Positions 1 through 12,984 are shown, numbered from the stretch's first letter. The stretch is DNA of 64,000 nucleotides from Amoebophrya sp. A120 (GCA_905178155.1 CAJINV010000002.1:5802859-5866858); one strand, 5' to 3'. Program-made: numbers and translations. The notes: generated by a model from the sequence alone, not told the origin.

Positions 1-840
1 CAAGAAGGGCCCCCGGCCGCGGGGCCGGTCGAAGCCCGCCGGGGTTTTTCCGGTAGTCGCCGCGAAGGGCGGGCAGCTCGGGAGCAGCCGAAAAGGTTGC
101 CCGCCCGCCGAGGCCGACGGGCCAACTAGAAAGAGCCCGGCGGCCGACCTCCCCGGCCCCGGCCGTCTTGGCGCTCGCCCCTGAAGCCTGCCGCGTAACC
201 GGTCTGCCCGCCCTGTTGGGCGGGTCCGGCCACTAAAATGGCTTCTCGTTTCGAAGGAGTGGCAGCCGGAGCCGGCCCGCGCGCTTGCTTGTCGCATTGG
301 CGGGTCGACGTTCCTGGCCGGGTGTCCGTGCGAACGGCGCGACCCGCCGCGCTCGGCATGTTCCGCAGCTGTAGTCTCACCAGGGTTTTGCCTCGCTTCA
401 CCCTGTGGCCTGGGTCCTGAAAAATTGCTGCGTCGATAATAACGTCGTGGTCGAGCCGCGCACTAGCACCCACACGGAACCATAAAACGTGGCGCGCGGT
501 GTTCTGAAAGGAGAAGGATTCGGATTGTTTTTGGGTGTAGAGAATGGAGCGACGTCACTGCATCGAAAAACCAACCAGGAGAGTTTTCCAAAGCGGCCGC
601 TCGTGTCAGAAAAAGGAGCGACGGTCTCAAAACGAAGCTCTGTGTCTGCAACTGGTGCCGATGTCGAGGATTTTGCATGCATTTTTCCGAGAGCTAGTTC
701 GTGTGGAGCGGAACGTTGTTGATAGTGGAGATCTTGTATGAAGCTGGTGCACCAACAAGAGGCATTCATCGGAATCTCCGAGAGCTGCATGACGACTTTT
801 TGAAAACCTCGTTGGAGTCGAAGCCGCACCGCAGCCCAGT
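1..840. other. GC-rich block and 5' flank of the channel gene
   Basis: Positions 1 to about 420 are very GC-rich, with runs of G and C. All frames are spuriously open and no protein there resembles a family. Positions 421-840 are of ordinary composition and must hold the promoter and 5' UTR of the gene starting at 841. No TATA box or other promoter element could be recognised. Confidence 0.5.
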
Positions 841-3800
841 ATGACGACGCCAACAAATAACACTTCCGCCACCGCCGCCATGGAGGAAACCGAAGCGCAG
901 GCCGCCCAGCTCGACGAGGAGATGCGGGAAAAGCAGCAGCGCATCCGCGCATTTGCGCGCCACGATTCCATGGACCGCAACCGCATGGAGGAACTGTCGC
1001 AAACCGTGTCCGATAGGGACTTGAACAAGAGTCAGATGAACACGAGCGACGGCGATCGACACAGCGAGAGAGATCTTCACGACAACTCGCTGACTGTGCA
1101 TGATCAGGAGCCGCCAGATCTGACGAAGCTTCCGTTGGAAGAACGGCGAATCAGCATGGGCAGCGACAACGAGCTTGTGCGGGACTTCCACGAAAAGGTA
1201 GGCCGAAGGGGCACACCTGGCTACTACCACTCCATGTCCTCGGTTGGGCAAATCCTGTACGGCTCCAGCCCCTCCTCCCCGAGCGTGTTCCCGCGGTTGT
1301 CGAATTTTCTCAGCGCTCTGACCACGCGGCCGCGCGCAACTTCGATCGTCTCCTCGGTCGCAACGCCTGTGAACGGGAAGGGCGGCGACATTGCCGTGAT
1401 GGAAACCGTGGAGCAAAACGTTTCGGTTTTGCCGATGAGCAAAGGCACGACGATGTTGACGAGCGGCGGGGAGATGAGAACTAGTACAACCAGTAGCGCG
1501 CCGCCCGCTGGGATGAATAGAGTTCGATCTGCGCCGGCATCTACTTCTTCCAAGAAGAAAGCACACGATGACGATCTGATCGGGAAGAATTTGCTGCTTA
1601 CTGCGGTAGGAGACGTCTCAAACAAACCTACTGATGCGGATCGGAAAACCACATCACAGACCATCGCTAAGATGCAGCTCCCAGCGACGTTTATTGCAGG
1701 AGCTCCTTCTTCAGACGGAAACAGCATGATTCCGGGGGCCGTGAATCAAAATATGATCAAACGAGACGACAAGGATATTCTCAACGCCGTTCCCTCCGCC
1801 CCGACTATTTTGGTGAATGGCTCAGAGTACCACACGACCCAGCAGCAAGAAGATGACGTCAAAGACAATTCAGTGGTCGTCAATGTCGGGGATTCTTCAG
1901 ATGGTAACCCTACAACTTTCAGCAACATGCAACTCAACAAAAACACCAAGTCTCTCTCCTCCGATCTCAAAACACACGTCGAGACAGCCTCCGTTCGTTC
2001 GAAAAACACGCTTCTGTCCGCACCACAGAGCGGATCTGGCACGACAGCAGGAAACACGAATTCTGATGCCAATAAATTCTCGACCTCCACGACCAGCAAT
2101 CGGCTCTCCGCGATTACGAACCGATCGAGCATGGTTTCCGTGACTAGCACCACTTTAGGTAGGTTGGAGAACTTGGTGACCACGTTTTTGGGTTCGATGA
2201 ATTTTGGAACACAACGGCGGGACAGTGGAAACCGGAAGTCGTCGCGATTTGGTAAAAATGGTGCAGCTCTCGACTGCGTTTTGGAGGATGATAGCTACGG
2301 GGAACCACGACAAATAATACCTGGACTGGAAAGGAGAAACGAATTGGAAGACGCCGGCTTAGCAGCTGCTCCATTGAAGGAAAATCTAGACAGGCAAGAC
2401 GAAGACTTCCTTGCAGGCACAACAAATCCGTCAAGCGGAAATAAACAAACCAATGCCAAACCGAACATTCACGCTCGCCAATCCGCCGCGTTACACCGCA
2501 GCTACAAAGCCACGCGACAAAGTTCCTGGCTGGCGCTATTGCCGCAGACGAGATCCTGGGTCAAGATGAAGTTCGACAACAGTTGGCAAAGGTCCACAAC
2601 TTTGTCGCAGGACTTTGACCTACCGGAAGGGCTGCAAAATAACGGAGTAGGCGATAGGAGCAATAAGTCCTCGCCCCGAGACGACGGATCGGGGTCAAGG
2701 TCCGGGCGTAGCTTCGGCTTTTTCTCAAGAGCGACGAGGAAAGACCGGGATTCGTTCCTTCAGTCCACTTCCACAGCGTTAAGCTACAACGCGAAGTTTT
2801 TCTGCGTCAATTGCGCGCCGGTGATTTACTTGCTCAAATCTCTGTTCCACATGTTCATGAACTTTCTGCAAAAGCTCGTCTACTTCCTCTGCAGCTACGA
2901 AACCGAGCAGGAATTGTTAAAATGGCAGGCGTGGTGGGAGAAGACGTTTCGGCGCTGGTACGAAAACGTGGAGAAAACGAGTGAGCACACCGTGCATAAA
3001 GAGAAGCTGTTGCATATGGAAGCGTCAGGATTGAAATCGTCAAAGTTGAAATAACTTGTAATGCATAAAATCGATACCAGTTGGAAGCCCAATTTCTAAG
3101 TGGTGCATGACAAATTTTCCGAGCACCGGAATCCAATCTGTCATGCTGTTTGGGCACAGACGACTGCTTTTGTCATGCTACTTTAACGGCTCTACTTCAA
3201 ACCCTAAACAGGCCGCCAGTCGGCTTCACTTGCCATCCCGGCAAGACAGGCAATTCATGCCTTGCATTTTATGCATGCCAAATCATTTCAACATTGTCGA
3301 TTTCAAACCTGACGCTTCGATATTGCACTCCCTCAGGTCGGAGATCTACGACAGCAAGACCCGATACAGCATTTACGACGTGTTTGAGCCGGTGACGATT
3401 TCGCAGTCACAGTATTCGACATCGTATTCAAAAAAAAAATACCATCGCAATCACTTTTGCACAATACAAAAATTTTCGTCATGCGCAAAAATGCATCACA
3501 GTCAAGAGTCATAGGCGATTTCCCTTTGTATTTTTGCAATACAAGAAAAATTTGTCATGCGGGGCAAACTTCTGATGCAAAACCTCCTAAATGTGATTGT
3601 GATGGTGTTTTTTTCTAGGATACATCGTCCTCTTCGAGTACTAACAAAAACGGTTCAAATCGGAACAACAGAAACAGCAAAGCTGCGAACAACGGAAATA
3701 AAGGTAGCAATGTCCGTTCCGGCCAGTCCGTGGCCTCCGGTGCCCGTTCGGCCTCTTCGAAGTCTCGTTGCAGCCTCGCTTCCAACCCGTCCGGAGGCGA

Positions 3801-6800
3801 GGAGCAGAATTACCAACACCAAGACGACCCGACTGAAAATTTCTTTGCCCGGAACCGGGCGTTGTCAAGACTCTCTATGTTTGCAAACCACGTGAACTCG
3901 ATCATTGCCGCGTGGAGCTTCATTTTGGGCACTGGGCTGATGGTGTTCTGGGATTTCATGCTGTGTGCGCAGATCGCGACGTTGCTGAAACTGGATTTGT
4001 TCCTCGACGCGGCGTACGTGCTTCTCGGACCAATTCTTTGCCTGCGCACGACGGTTTTGAACGTCTTGCGAGGGGTGGAAGTTGTGGGGCCGCCGCGGCT
4101 GATCATGAAGTTGCAAATCTCTGACTCTACCTGGTGGATGGACATGTTTTCCTGCGTTCTGTGGCCCTACCTGTTTTACTACGAAGACAACATGATCAAA
4201 CACGACCATTACCAGAGCGACCACTACCACAGCAACAGCGGTGGGGCGGACGGCGCCGGCGGCGCAAACATCGTGATCGTTTTGTCACTGTTGAAGCTGG
4301 TCCGGATGTGGCGGTTGGCAAGAGACCCGACCTACATGCTGGTGGCGTGCCGGACGTGGAACACGGGGAGGTTGGGCCGGCTGGTTCTGCTGATTTTGCT
4401 TTTCGGACACTTCTGCGGCGCGATTTGGTTTTACGTCACGGACAAAGAGAAAACCGTGCTGCAAATCGTGTCCCGGGACTCGATTGAATTTGCGGATTAC
4501 TACACCGATAGTAGTACTTCTGCCAGCACAACAAGCCTTCATATTTCCAACGAGTACCTGAAGGAACAGCTGTCCTTCTACGATCTGTACGCCTACTCCC
4601 TGCAGCACGGAATGATCATGTTCCTCGGCAGGATGAATTCCACCGGGAACTCCCCCGGGGAAAATTTACTTTTCGCCTTCGTTGCTCCGTATCCTGAGTA
4701 AAAACGTACCCACACCAGAGTCAAGATGGAAAATCTGCTAGACAAATCCACAAGCTTTGGCTGTTTTGCATGACAAATTCGGACTCGTAGTGTAGTGCTG
4801 TTTGAGCGTGCTCAGCAGCATTACAGATCTAGTCTCTCATGCTGATTGGAGCATGACAAATTTCAAAACAACATTAGAGAATGCTCCTCATGCGGCTCCG
4901 CATGAGAAACATTTTAAGCATGCAGATTTGCATTACAACTCTGGCGTGGGTACGTTTTTACATAGGATACCCCGGTTGGGATCATCATTCAGTCCGTGAT
5001 CTTCAGCAAAATGTCAATGATGTACATGTATAAAATGCAAATATGTCTGGGTCTGGAACAAGAGTGTAACTTGTCATGCTACATCTGGATCGTGGAAAAA
5101 CTTGTGTTGCATGATTACCAAAAGAGGTCCACTTTTGAACAAGTTTAGAGGCAGTTTCTCGTGCAGGAAAGGCATGGTAGAGATCTCACAGAACCTGTCA
5201 TGCTAGGCAGTGCATGCCAGACCGCGTGGGTCATGGAAAACCTGCATAACAAACTTGCATTCTTCCAGACCCAGACACTCTTGCACTTGATAACATGGCG
5301 CAAGACCAGCACATAGTGCGCCAGCAACAACTCCTCGTGGATCTCCGGGCTTCCATGAAGATGCTGCGGTTGCTATCAAAAGGAAAAATCCCCCCTCCCC
5401 ACACTGAACAGGTATGCTTCGTCTAAAAATTTGTGATGCTGATTTGTGACCACAAATCCTGTCTCTCTTGCCAGAGGGCAAACGCAGAGACCCCGCCACG
5501 ACATACAGGCGATTTGTAATGCTGCAAGGCCTATAGGGCAGCAGTCTGCCATGCTAGGCCCCTACACCAAGAGACCCCCCCTTAGGCTTACGATCTGCGT
5601 GCAGTCCTTTACTGCAAGACAAATGTGATTTGTGTACTCAAATACCGCAACACAAATTTCGTTTTCGATATGGGGAGGGGGGATTTTTCATTTTGAAAGG
5701 TGCCGTTGACGTTGCGGTCGAGGATTCTGTCTTTCTTCACCTACCAGCGGGTTATGCATTGCAAATATGTCCGGGTCTGCACGGCTCCGAACTTGTGATG
5801 TGAATTGCGGATCGTGCAAAGATTTGTGTTGCATGACTGGCAACAGGTGCTCACTACTTCTGGCCATGCTGAGAGGGTATTTCTCATGCAGAATAAGTAG
5901 GCATCACTGAGGGGCTGCAGAACCTGTGATGCTAGGACCCGCATTCCAGATTTGAGGACGCTAGGAGAAACTGCATGACAAAAATCTGCATTCTTCCAGA
6001 CCCAGACATATTTGCATTTGATATGGGTCCACAGAAACCAAGACTTTCTCGGCGTCCTCCACAGTTCCGGCGGGGGGCAGAGCCAGCAGCTGAAGTGGCA
6101 GCTGGCTTTGACACTGTATCGGGATTTGCTCGACCCCGACGTCGTGGGTGGCTTCTGTTTGCCGACCAGTAGCTTCGCAGCCTTGCAGGCAATCTTGCTC
6201 GCTCTGAAGGACGAAATTTGCCTCCCCGGGGACTACATCTGCAAGGAGGGGGACGAGGGAACGGGGATGTACTTCTTGCTAAAAGGGGAGTTGATTGTGA
6301 GCTCGAAGGGCGAAACGCTAGCGGTTCTGCAGAAGGGCCAGTTTTTCGGCGATCTGAGCTTGTTAACGGGGTTGCGACGGACGGCCTCGGTGCGGGCGAA
6401 CACGTTTTGCACTTTGGCTTTCCTTTCCAAACAAGCGATGGCTCCGATCTTGCAGAAGTATCCGAGTCAAATGGAGTTGATGGCCTCGGTGTTTCGAAAG
6501 ACGGTGATTGGCATGGGAGGGGGCAAACCGCCACCTGGAGGTGGGCCACGACAGGGTAGTAACAGTCAGAACCCCACGGGTGCCGCTGGACGGAGTAACC
6601 CGTCGTCGAATGAGAACTACGTTTCCGGGCAGCAGTCGCACTCAGGAGCACCGTCGGGAAGTAGAGCAGGTTTGTCTTCTGGTGGACAGCAGAAAAACAA
6701 GAACCAGAGCAAGCAAATGCACAACCAGATGCCACAAGTTGTAAACCCCAACATCCCGTCGTGGCGCAAATCGCAAATGCGCACGCAGTATCAAATGCAA

Positions 6801-9800
6801 AAATGTCTGGGTCTGGAAGAATGCAAGTTTGTCATGCTTGTCTGGCATGACTAGAAAATCTGTGTTTCATAGGTACGAAAGAGCCATCTTAACTGCCATG
6901 CAAAGAGGCAGTGCGCCATGCGGAATGCATAAGACATGGCAGCCACAAAATTTGTGATGCATAGCTGCGTATTGCGGCACGTCTATCATTCACTTTTAGC
7001 ATTACAAGTTTCCAGACCCAGACATATTTGCAATCCACACGCAGATGCAGGACCAGATCCAGCAAAAGTCGAAGCAGTTTTGCATCGACCCGAATCTCTA
7101 CTCTAACAAAGATACCTGGGTGGAGCGGGAGCTGTGGCAGCGGTGCGAATTGATGAGTGAGGAAAGTTCGGAAGGCAGCGGTAGCTCGGATGAACAATCG
7201 GAGGAAGAAGACTCGGACGAGAGCGATCACACTGAAGACGAGGACGATGATGTTCATGACAACGACCGCAGTCAAACCGAGTGCAGCCGAACCCAGGACT
7301 CCGAAGAGTCGCCTTACTCGGTTGAAACTTCGGAGACGTTTCCCAAAGCGAGGAACGGGAGAGGAGGACGACAAAGGGCTGCGAATTATCGCAACAATGA
7401 TAGTACTGACCAAACATCTGGCTACAGAACCAGCGGAACAAACGGTAGTCACCAGGGGTCCGAGAGGAGCGGCACTGGTCCTACTGCAACTCGGGGTGAA
7501 CAAAGTAGAAATCACAACGATTACAATTCATCACAGCTGGTGAACCGTTTGAAAACCTTCCAGTCTGTTCAAACTTGCGATTTGGAGTCTGGGGATGAGG
7601 TCTGGGACCCGAATGCCGATACGGATTCGGAAAACACCAGCGGCTCTGCGTCTGAAGGTGCAAATGAGGAGGACGAAAAAGAGGACAAAATGAACAGCAC
7701 GATTAATTCCAAGTCCTCCAAGCCTTCGAACGCCACCACGTCCCATTCCCACCGCCAGCACTACCAGGCCCTGCAAACCTTCGCGACGCACGCGGTGGTT
7801 GTGAGCAGAGAAACCACGAAAGACAGCACAGCGGTAGGAGCCGATGTAGAAGCGGACAACGCCAATAGTTCGCCAACCCGGAAGCAGGCGAAAAACAAAA
7901 AAAGACGCCTCTCTGGGCAGTCGGAAAGAAGGGTGAGGAAAATGTCGCAGCAGTCGAAGCTGTCCATGCGGTCCTCGGTGCGGACAGGCAATAGCAGTAT
8001 CGCGGATTCCAACATTCGACGGATTCGGGCGAGAGAAAAAGAGGGCTGGGCGGGGATCATAAAGAAAAGTGCGGGTCGGTCCGGGTCGAATCAAGAGCCT
8101 CTGGATGATCAGCTTTCACTGGACGAGGACGATCACCCGCTGCAGAGGAGGCTGAGTCACGACAGTCTCTGCTCCGAACTGATGCAGTTCAAGGATAACG
8201 TCTGCTCGCGGCATGCGCGGCACGCGAGGCGGATGAGCAATCCGTATCCGGAGGATGCGGGGTATGAACCAGTGTATGGTGGTGACCATGCGCCAGTTCT
8301 TAACCACACAAGAACTACTTCTACAGGGAACAAGACTCACAGTACGAAATCGAGCCCGAAAATGATGAAGGGTAGCAGATCTTTTGGCACCAGTAGAACG
8401 ACCAAGAATTTGGGACGACAACAGCAGAACAATAATAACGCGGCCCTGCTTTACAACCGGCCGACTTTGGAAAAGAGCACATCGGAATTAACGACCGAGC
8501 AGATTCCGGCGGATCAACTTCTGCATCCGCAACCGGTTCTTTCGCCTATCCCGGGGGAGACGTTGGTGCCCTTCCAGGAGCAGCTGCATCTGTTTCCGAG
8601 AGCAACGACCGATAATTCCTGTAGTTCAGGGAAGAAACAGCTACATCAGGCCCAGGGAGAAACTACTACGGAACTAATGCAGCAAGGGCCTATGCCTGCC
8701 GCGCCTCCTGCTGCTCTGACCCTGCCGCTCCGCCAAACGCAAGCCAGGTCTCAAGTCGCGGAGTCGGAAGTTGTACCGACTAAGGGCGGGGCGGGCCAAG
8801 CGTTAGTGGAAACACTAAACCCGACAGTTGATGTACTAGACCACGAAGATGTTGCAGCTCCGGTACTAGAGAACGACGATGGGCAGCAGGAGAAAAAGCG
8901 ACAGCAAGCTTCCCCCGTAGAACAGTCACCGGCGAGAAGTATCACCAGCAGCAGGAAAGCGAAGGACAGAATGATGTTGAAAAAGAAGAACAATTTTGAT
9001 GCTCAAGAAGTAGAACATTCTGGCCATCCAGGTGTTGTTTCCGCGTCCGCACCTCCCGCTATCCCCCCTATCCTCGAAGACATTGACGTGCAGCACCGCA
9101 CCGCGTCGGGGAAGTTGGTCAGATTTGATCTGCGAAAAACCAAACACACATCCAGCTCGGAATCAAACATCCGCAGTACGCAAATGGGAGGGGTTGTAGG
9201 CAACAAGGAAGGCAGCGGTTTGCACACCAACCACAGCTCGGGTAACCGCATGAGTGACAGCACGCCCGGTGAACTACGGACCAACAGCAGTTCCGAGGTG
9301 CCGGAAAGAACGAATACGTCTTCGGAGGTGGATCTACTTTCCGCAGCGGTGTCCGGGTTCAATACAACCAGTGCGGGAAGCTCGGTTCAGAACTTTCCGA
9401 CGCAGGAGGGGGATCATGATGACCTTCGACGTGTGGGTCGTGAGAGCAAAAGCAATCAGGATGTTGAGCAGGATCATTTTACATTCGCAGGAACTACAGG
9501 AGCCATGATGCCTGTGGTGCCAACTGTCGCTGGAGAAAACGCGACCAACGCGCGCGCTTTCAATGTTCCAGTCCGCGAGGACAGTGTCAGTGCGTCGAAG
9601 CCGAGTAGCACTGTGGGCAACACCTCGGACGACATGATTTCCTGGTCGTCGAAAAAGTCCAAAAGGTCGTCCCGCTCTCACCGAATAAAGGACCACAGGC
9701 GGGGGAGTGGTGGTAAAAGCGAGCGGAAGGAAGATACTCTCAGAGAGGACGCAAAAAACTCACCAAGAAATACAGTTGCGGATACACAAGTAAAACAGCA

Positions 9801-10671
9801 GAACACTTCCTTCGACACTCTGAATCACACTGCGCGCAGCAGCAGAAGCAGTAAAAGAGGAGACTATGATCAGAGAAGGAAGGAGGGAAGGGATGATCAT
9901 GAACACGATAGGAAACGAGCCGATGGTTACAGAAGCAGTTCGGGAGAGAGGAGTCGAGCGCACGCCGGGCGAAACAAAAAATCTGCCTCGTCGGATCATC
10001 AGGAAAAGAAACGAAGAGAACGCGACGACAATGAATGTGAAACGAGTGGCCCAGGCGACCATGGTGAAAACAATGTCGAGGGGGGGAGCTACAATTGCAA
10101 CACCAAATCCGGCAGTAGTCACTCGCAAAAGTCGCATGCGAATACCGGCCCCGGCACTAGCGCAGACAGCGTCGCTCCTCCAGCAGAGCAACAGAAGTCA
10201 AAGTCAAAAAAGCACCACAGCAAGGACAAGCATCTGCAATTACCGCGGAACAGCAACAACCTTGCGCAAAACGATGCTGCGAGTACGCTTTCTGATCTGC
10301 CGTCAAATTCCGGCTCCAAGTATTCCTCTTCTCACTTTCTCGACTATGAACCGCTACAGCAAGGAGGAAATAGTGCTGGACCAGGCTCGTACGTCGGAAG
10401 TTCCGTTGCGCCGGAAGGAGCTGCAATTGGGACCAATAGCAAACCAAAAACTTCTTCTTCGCACACGCACCGCCGCGCATCTGTTACTGCGGGCGGTGGG
10501 ACCACAGCGAGCCACGGAGCCGCGTCGAGGGGCAGGCGGAACAGTGCGGCCATTATGAACGTGGATTACTGCTTAGTCGATGTGGCGATGTTGCAACAGC
10601 CCCCCGGCGGCGCGGGTTCCTCGCAAGACCCGGAAAATCGAAAATCATCCCGACCCAGTGCGAGGAAGTGA
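841..10671 (+). CDS. Cyclic-nucleotide-binding ion channel (CNG/HCN/KCNH-like), very large
   Basis: Eight exons (841-3014, 3328-3424, 3628-4689, 4975-5028, 5298-5373, 5704-5752, 6029-6788, 7045-10671) give 7899 nt, an open frame of 2633 codons, when all seven introns are removed as introner plus one 5-bp repeat. The N-terminal 790 residues are Ser/Thr-rich and look disordered. Membrane helices follow at about 848-1125, including an S4-like helix with spaced Lys/Arg (LLKLVRMWRLARD). The pore stretch HGMIMFLGRMNSTGNS lacks the GYG filter of K+ channels. S6 spans exons 3-4, and the C-linker (PLTLRSRILSFFTYQR) spans exons 5-6. A cyclic-nucleotide-binding domain lies at about 1200-1330, with a phosphate-binding-cassette-like FGDLSLLTGLRRTASV where many families have FGE. 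Exon 8 adds 1208 residues of Ser/Arg/Asn-rich tail. Stop is TGA. Ligand and ion selectivity cannot be told from sequence. The channel family is sure; the exact subfamily is not. Confidence 0.9.
3015..3322. mobile_element. Introner, family B (channel intron 1)
   Basis: Starts TATGGAAGCGTCAGG and ends CCTGACGCTTCGATA, an inverted repeat extending through TTGAAATCG. Flanked by the 5-bp direct repeat TTGCA (3010-3014 and 3323-3327). Excision joins LLH to SLRSEIYD in frame. A CTTGTAATGC motif lies just inside the left end. Confidence 0.92.
3425..3622. mobile_element. Introner, family H (channel intron 2)
   Basis: 198 bp. Starts TATTCAAAAAAAAAATACCA and ends GGTGTTTTTTTCTAGGATA, with further inverted similarity (CATCGCAATCAC against GTGATTGTGATG). 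Flanked by direct repeat CATCG. Excision reads YSTSSSSSTNKN in frame. This is the only copy of the family seen in the window. Confidence 0.88.
4690..4969. mobile_element. Introner, family C (channel intron 3)
   Basis: Ends are TATCCTGAGTAAAAACGTAC and the inverted GTACGTTTTTACATAGGATA, continuing into CCCACACCAGAGT. The direct repeat is imperfect (CTCCG/CCCCG). It splits helix S6, and excision restores VAPVGIIIQSV. Confidence 0.9.
5029..5292. mobile_element. Introner, family A (channel intron 4)
   Basis: Terminal inverted repeats with the core TGTCTGGGTCTGGAA. The left end is TATAAAATGC and the right end CACTTGATA. Flanked by direct repeat ACATG (5024-5028 and 5293-5297). Excision joins MMYM to AQDQHIV in frame. 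Neither GT nor AG occurs at matching positions. Confidence 0.93.
5374..5698. mobile_element. Introner, family D (channel intron 5)
   Basis: Left end TATCAAAAGGAAAAATCCCC; right end is the inverted GGGGATTTTTCATTTTGAAA, with a diverged last base. Flanking repeat GTTGC/GGTGC is imperfect. Excision restores the C-linker sequence RLPLTLRSRIL. Confidence 0.9.
5753..6023. mobile_element. Introner, family A (channel intron 6)
   Basis: Left end TATGCATTGCAAATATGTC, right end GACATATTTGCATTTGATA. Flanking repeat is CGGGT/TGGGT. Excision joins TYQRV to HRNQDFLG in frame, just before the nucleotide-binding domain. Confidence 0.92.
6789..7039. mobile_element. Introner, family A (channel intron 7)
   Basis: Left end TATCAAATGCAAAAATGTCT; the right end is diverged to CAATCCACA. 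Flanked by direct repeat CGCAG (6784-6788 and 7040-7044). Excision joins MRTQ to MQDQIQQK in frame. Confidence 0.92.
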
Positions 10672-12984
10672 TGCTGGGAGCATTGCGATGAAATTCGAGT
10701 GTGAAATAGAATGTAAGAACTGTGAGCATCTGAATCTCTTTATGTGTGTTTCACTGTTAGACAAAAGGGGGACTATGAACAGACAGAACATAATTTCATT
10801 TTTTCATGGAAAAAAATTATTGCGATGAACTTGAACATGAATATGAACCTTTTCCTTGTCGTATGATAAACCCGGCCACGGAATCAATATCAAATGTGAC
10901 AAGAACCGACAGCATAGCTTATGAACGTATTCGTATTGTCGCGACCTCAACATCCTTTTATTTTTTTTTGCTTACGTTACGCTCCGGCTCCGGCGAGTAA
11001 TCTACGTACTCTCGTCTGCTATGTCACAGCCAGCAGCGCATCCAAGATGTCTTTGTCTACTAGCTGAGGCTGGAGCCTATAGCGCGGCCTTCTGCATGTG
11101 CATTTTTTCACAGTCAAAAACTGTCTTTGTCCAATGTAAATGTTAGCCCAACAGCCAACTGCAGCTGTTGCATAGTTTTACCCGATTACTCAAACAGACA
11201 AAGGACATGGAACAGCTAAAGCACCCCTTCCACAATCCTGTACATACACATAGCGCAAAACCTTTTTGATGTGATATTGCTAATTTTTCGAACCAAGAGT
11301 GCGCAGCTGCGGCACACACAGCGCGAAGAGGCTACGTAGTGTGAACACAGGAAAGAGCTGAGCACTTTGAAAGGGCGACTCTTTGAATAAATTCAATCGA
11401 CTCTCGGCAGTTTTCGAAGTCAACTTCTTCTGCTTTTTTGTTCCGTATCGACCGGTGGTGCCGGCGGCGTCGCGCATTCACTTAGCTTGTTCCTTCTTTC
11501 GAGTGTTGCGCAACAGCGGAAGCAGTTGGCCATGCCATTTGAGAAAAGAGGAAGACGATTTCACAAGGCGCCAGATACAGACACGAGAGAGGGCGGCTGC
11601 AGCAAGGGCCCGCCAGCGCGGCTGCCGGGGCAGCTTTTGGCTTTGGTGAGCCTGCCGCCACACGGAGGGGCACTGCCCGAAGCCGTCGGGATTGCGCGCA
11701 GAAGCGGCCCGGGCCGCTTTTTGGCCGGCGCCATGTCTTTGCTTCGGGGGCGCATTGATGCATCTGCAAGGAAGAGAACGAGGCGCGCAGCATGCCCATT
11801 GGCGCTTAGCTGCCTGCGCGCTTTTGCGGCGACTTCCAGTGCATTTATCTGCAGGAGACCAAAACCGCAGGGGCGCCTCTCTGTTGCAGACCAAAACCGC
11901 AGGGGCGCCGTGCGCGCACACAACGCAACACCGCTGCGAGCGAGATCGTCGACAAATGTTTCAAGAGTAACCCGCTGCGCCTTGTAGTGCCGCGCAATGA
12001 GGTAGACAACTACAAGGCTCTCGCGGGGCGCGCGCAGCTTGAGGGCGGGCCAGGCAGCCGCGCGCGCGGCGCCGGGCCGGCTTTTTCGATCGCCGAAAGG
12101 CGGGCGCCATTGCATGGCGCGGACGCCGGCACCGGGCGGAGCAATTGGCCCGCGGCGCGCGCTTCCCCGCCCGGCGCCGAGCACGGCAGAAATCTCGACA
12201 CGATAGAAATGCGGGCCAAGGATGAAGCAGTGGGCGCCGTAATCCCTTCCTCATATCTGTAGCCATCTGCCATGGAAGCCGGGCCCAGCCGCTGGGGGTC
12301 CAGGCCAACGAGCCACCGCGGCGACCAAAGGGCGGCGACCCGTCGCGGTCGGCGAGCGAGGGCGCGAGCCTTTTGGAAGCACGACATGAAGGCGCCCGCC
12401 GCGGCCGCCGGCGAAGGAAGTGAATCAAGGCGGGGCGGGGCCTTTGGGCCATCCGAACAGGTGTGGCACCCAGCGCGCGCGCCCGCATGTCGCCTCCCTT
12501 GCGAAGGGGCACCCGCGCGATGTCTTTGGCGAGTTGCACGCGCCGCCTCGGTGCCCGTGGCCGGGTTCTGATGTTGGTGCCTCGCTATTGATATCCTTGT
12601 TGTGGTATAGCAATAGACCAACAGCAGCAAGACCAAGATCGGCGAGAGCGAACGCTTGCATCTTTCGCCAGGACTTAGTAGCGGCGCTACCAACTAGGTA
12701 GGTTGTTCCTAGTCGCCCGCATGACAAGTGGCGCATTTAGACTTGGAGAGAAATCACCATGAAACCTGAACTGCGTGAGCTTGAGTAGCAACATCGATAC
12801 GAAATCCACCGGCGAAGATAACAAAGCTTGTGAGCAAGAAGGAGTTTCAAGAGAGGTCCCGAAAGCTATGACCGCACGAAAAATTCAATCAAAATTAATG
12901 ATCATGCCTCAAAATCCGCCCACCGCGAAAGCTGCACTTGTTCCCCTCTTCTAACTCGCGGCTCCGTTCCCGGAACGCCCGGCG
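10672..12984. other. Intergenic region with GC-rich island 11541-12745
   Basis: 10672-11540 is moderately AT-rich and holds the 3' UTR of the channel gene. From about 11541 to 12745 the DNA is strongly GC-rich and open in several frames on both strands. The translations are Ala/Arg/Gly/Pro-rich with no family resemblance, so I call no gene. A perfect 21-bp direct repeat (GACCAAAACCGCAGGGGCGC plus C) lies at 11857-11877 and 11889-11909. Confidence 0.5.

Noticed and set aside
11487-12736. Several long overlapping open frames of 90-230 codons on both strands
   Set aside because: The DNA is GC-rich, so stops are rare in all frames. The translations are Ala/Arg/Pro/Gly-rich with no family resemblance and no splice-linked partners.
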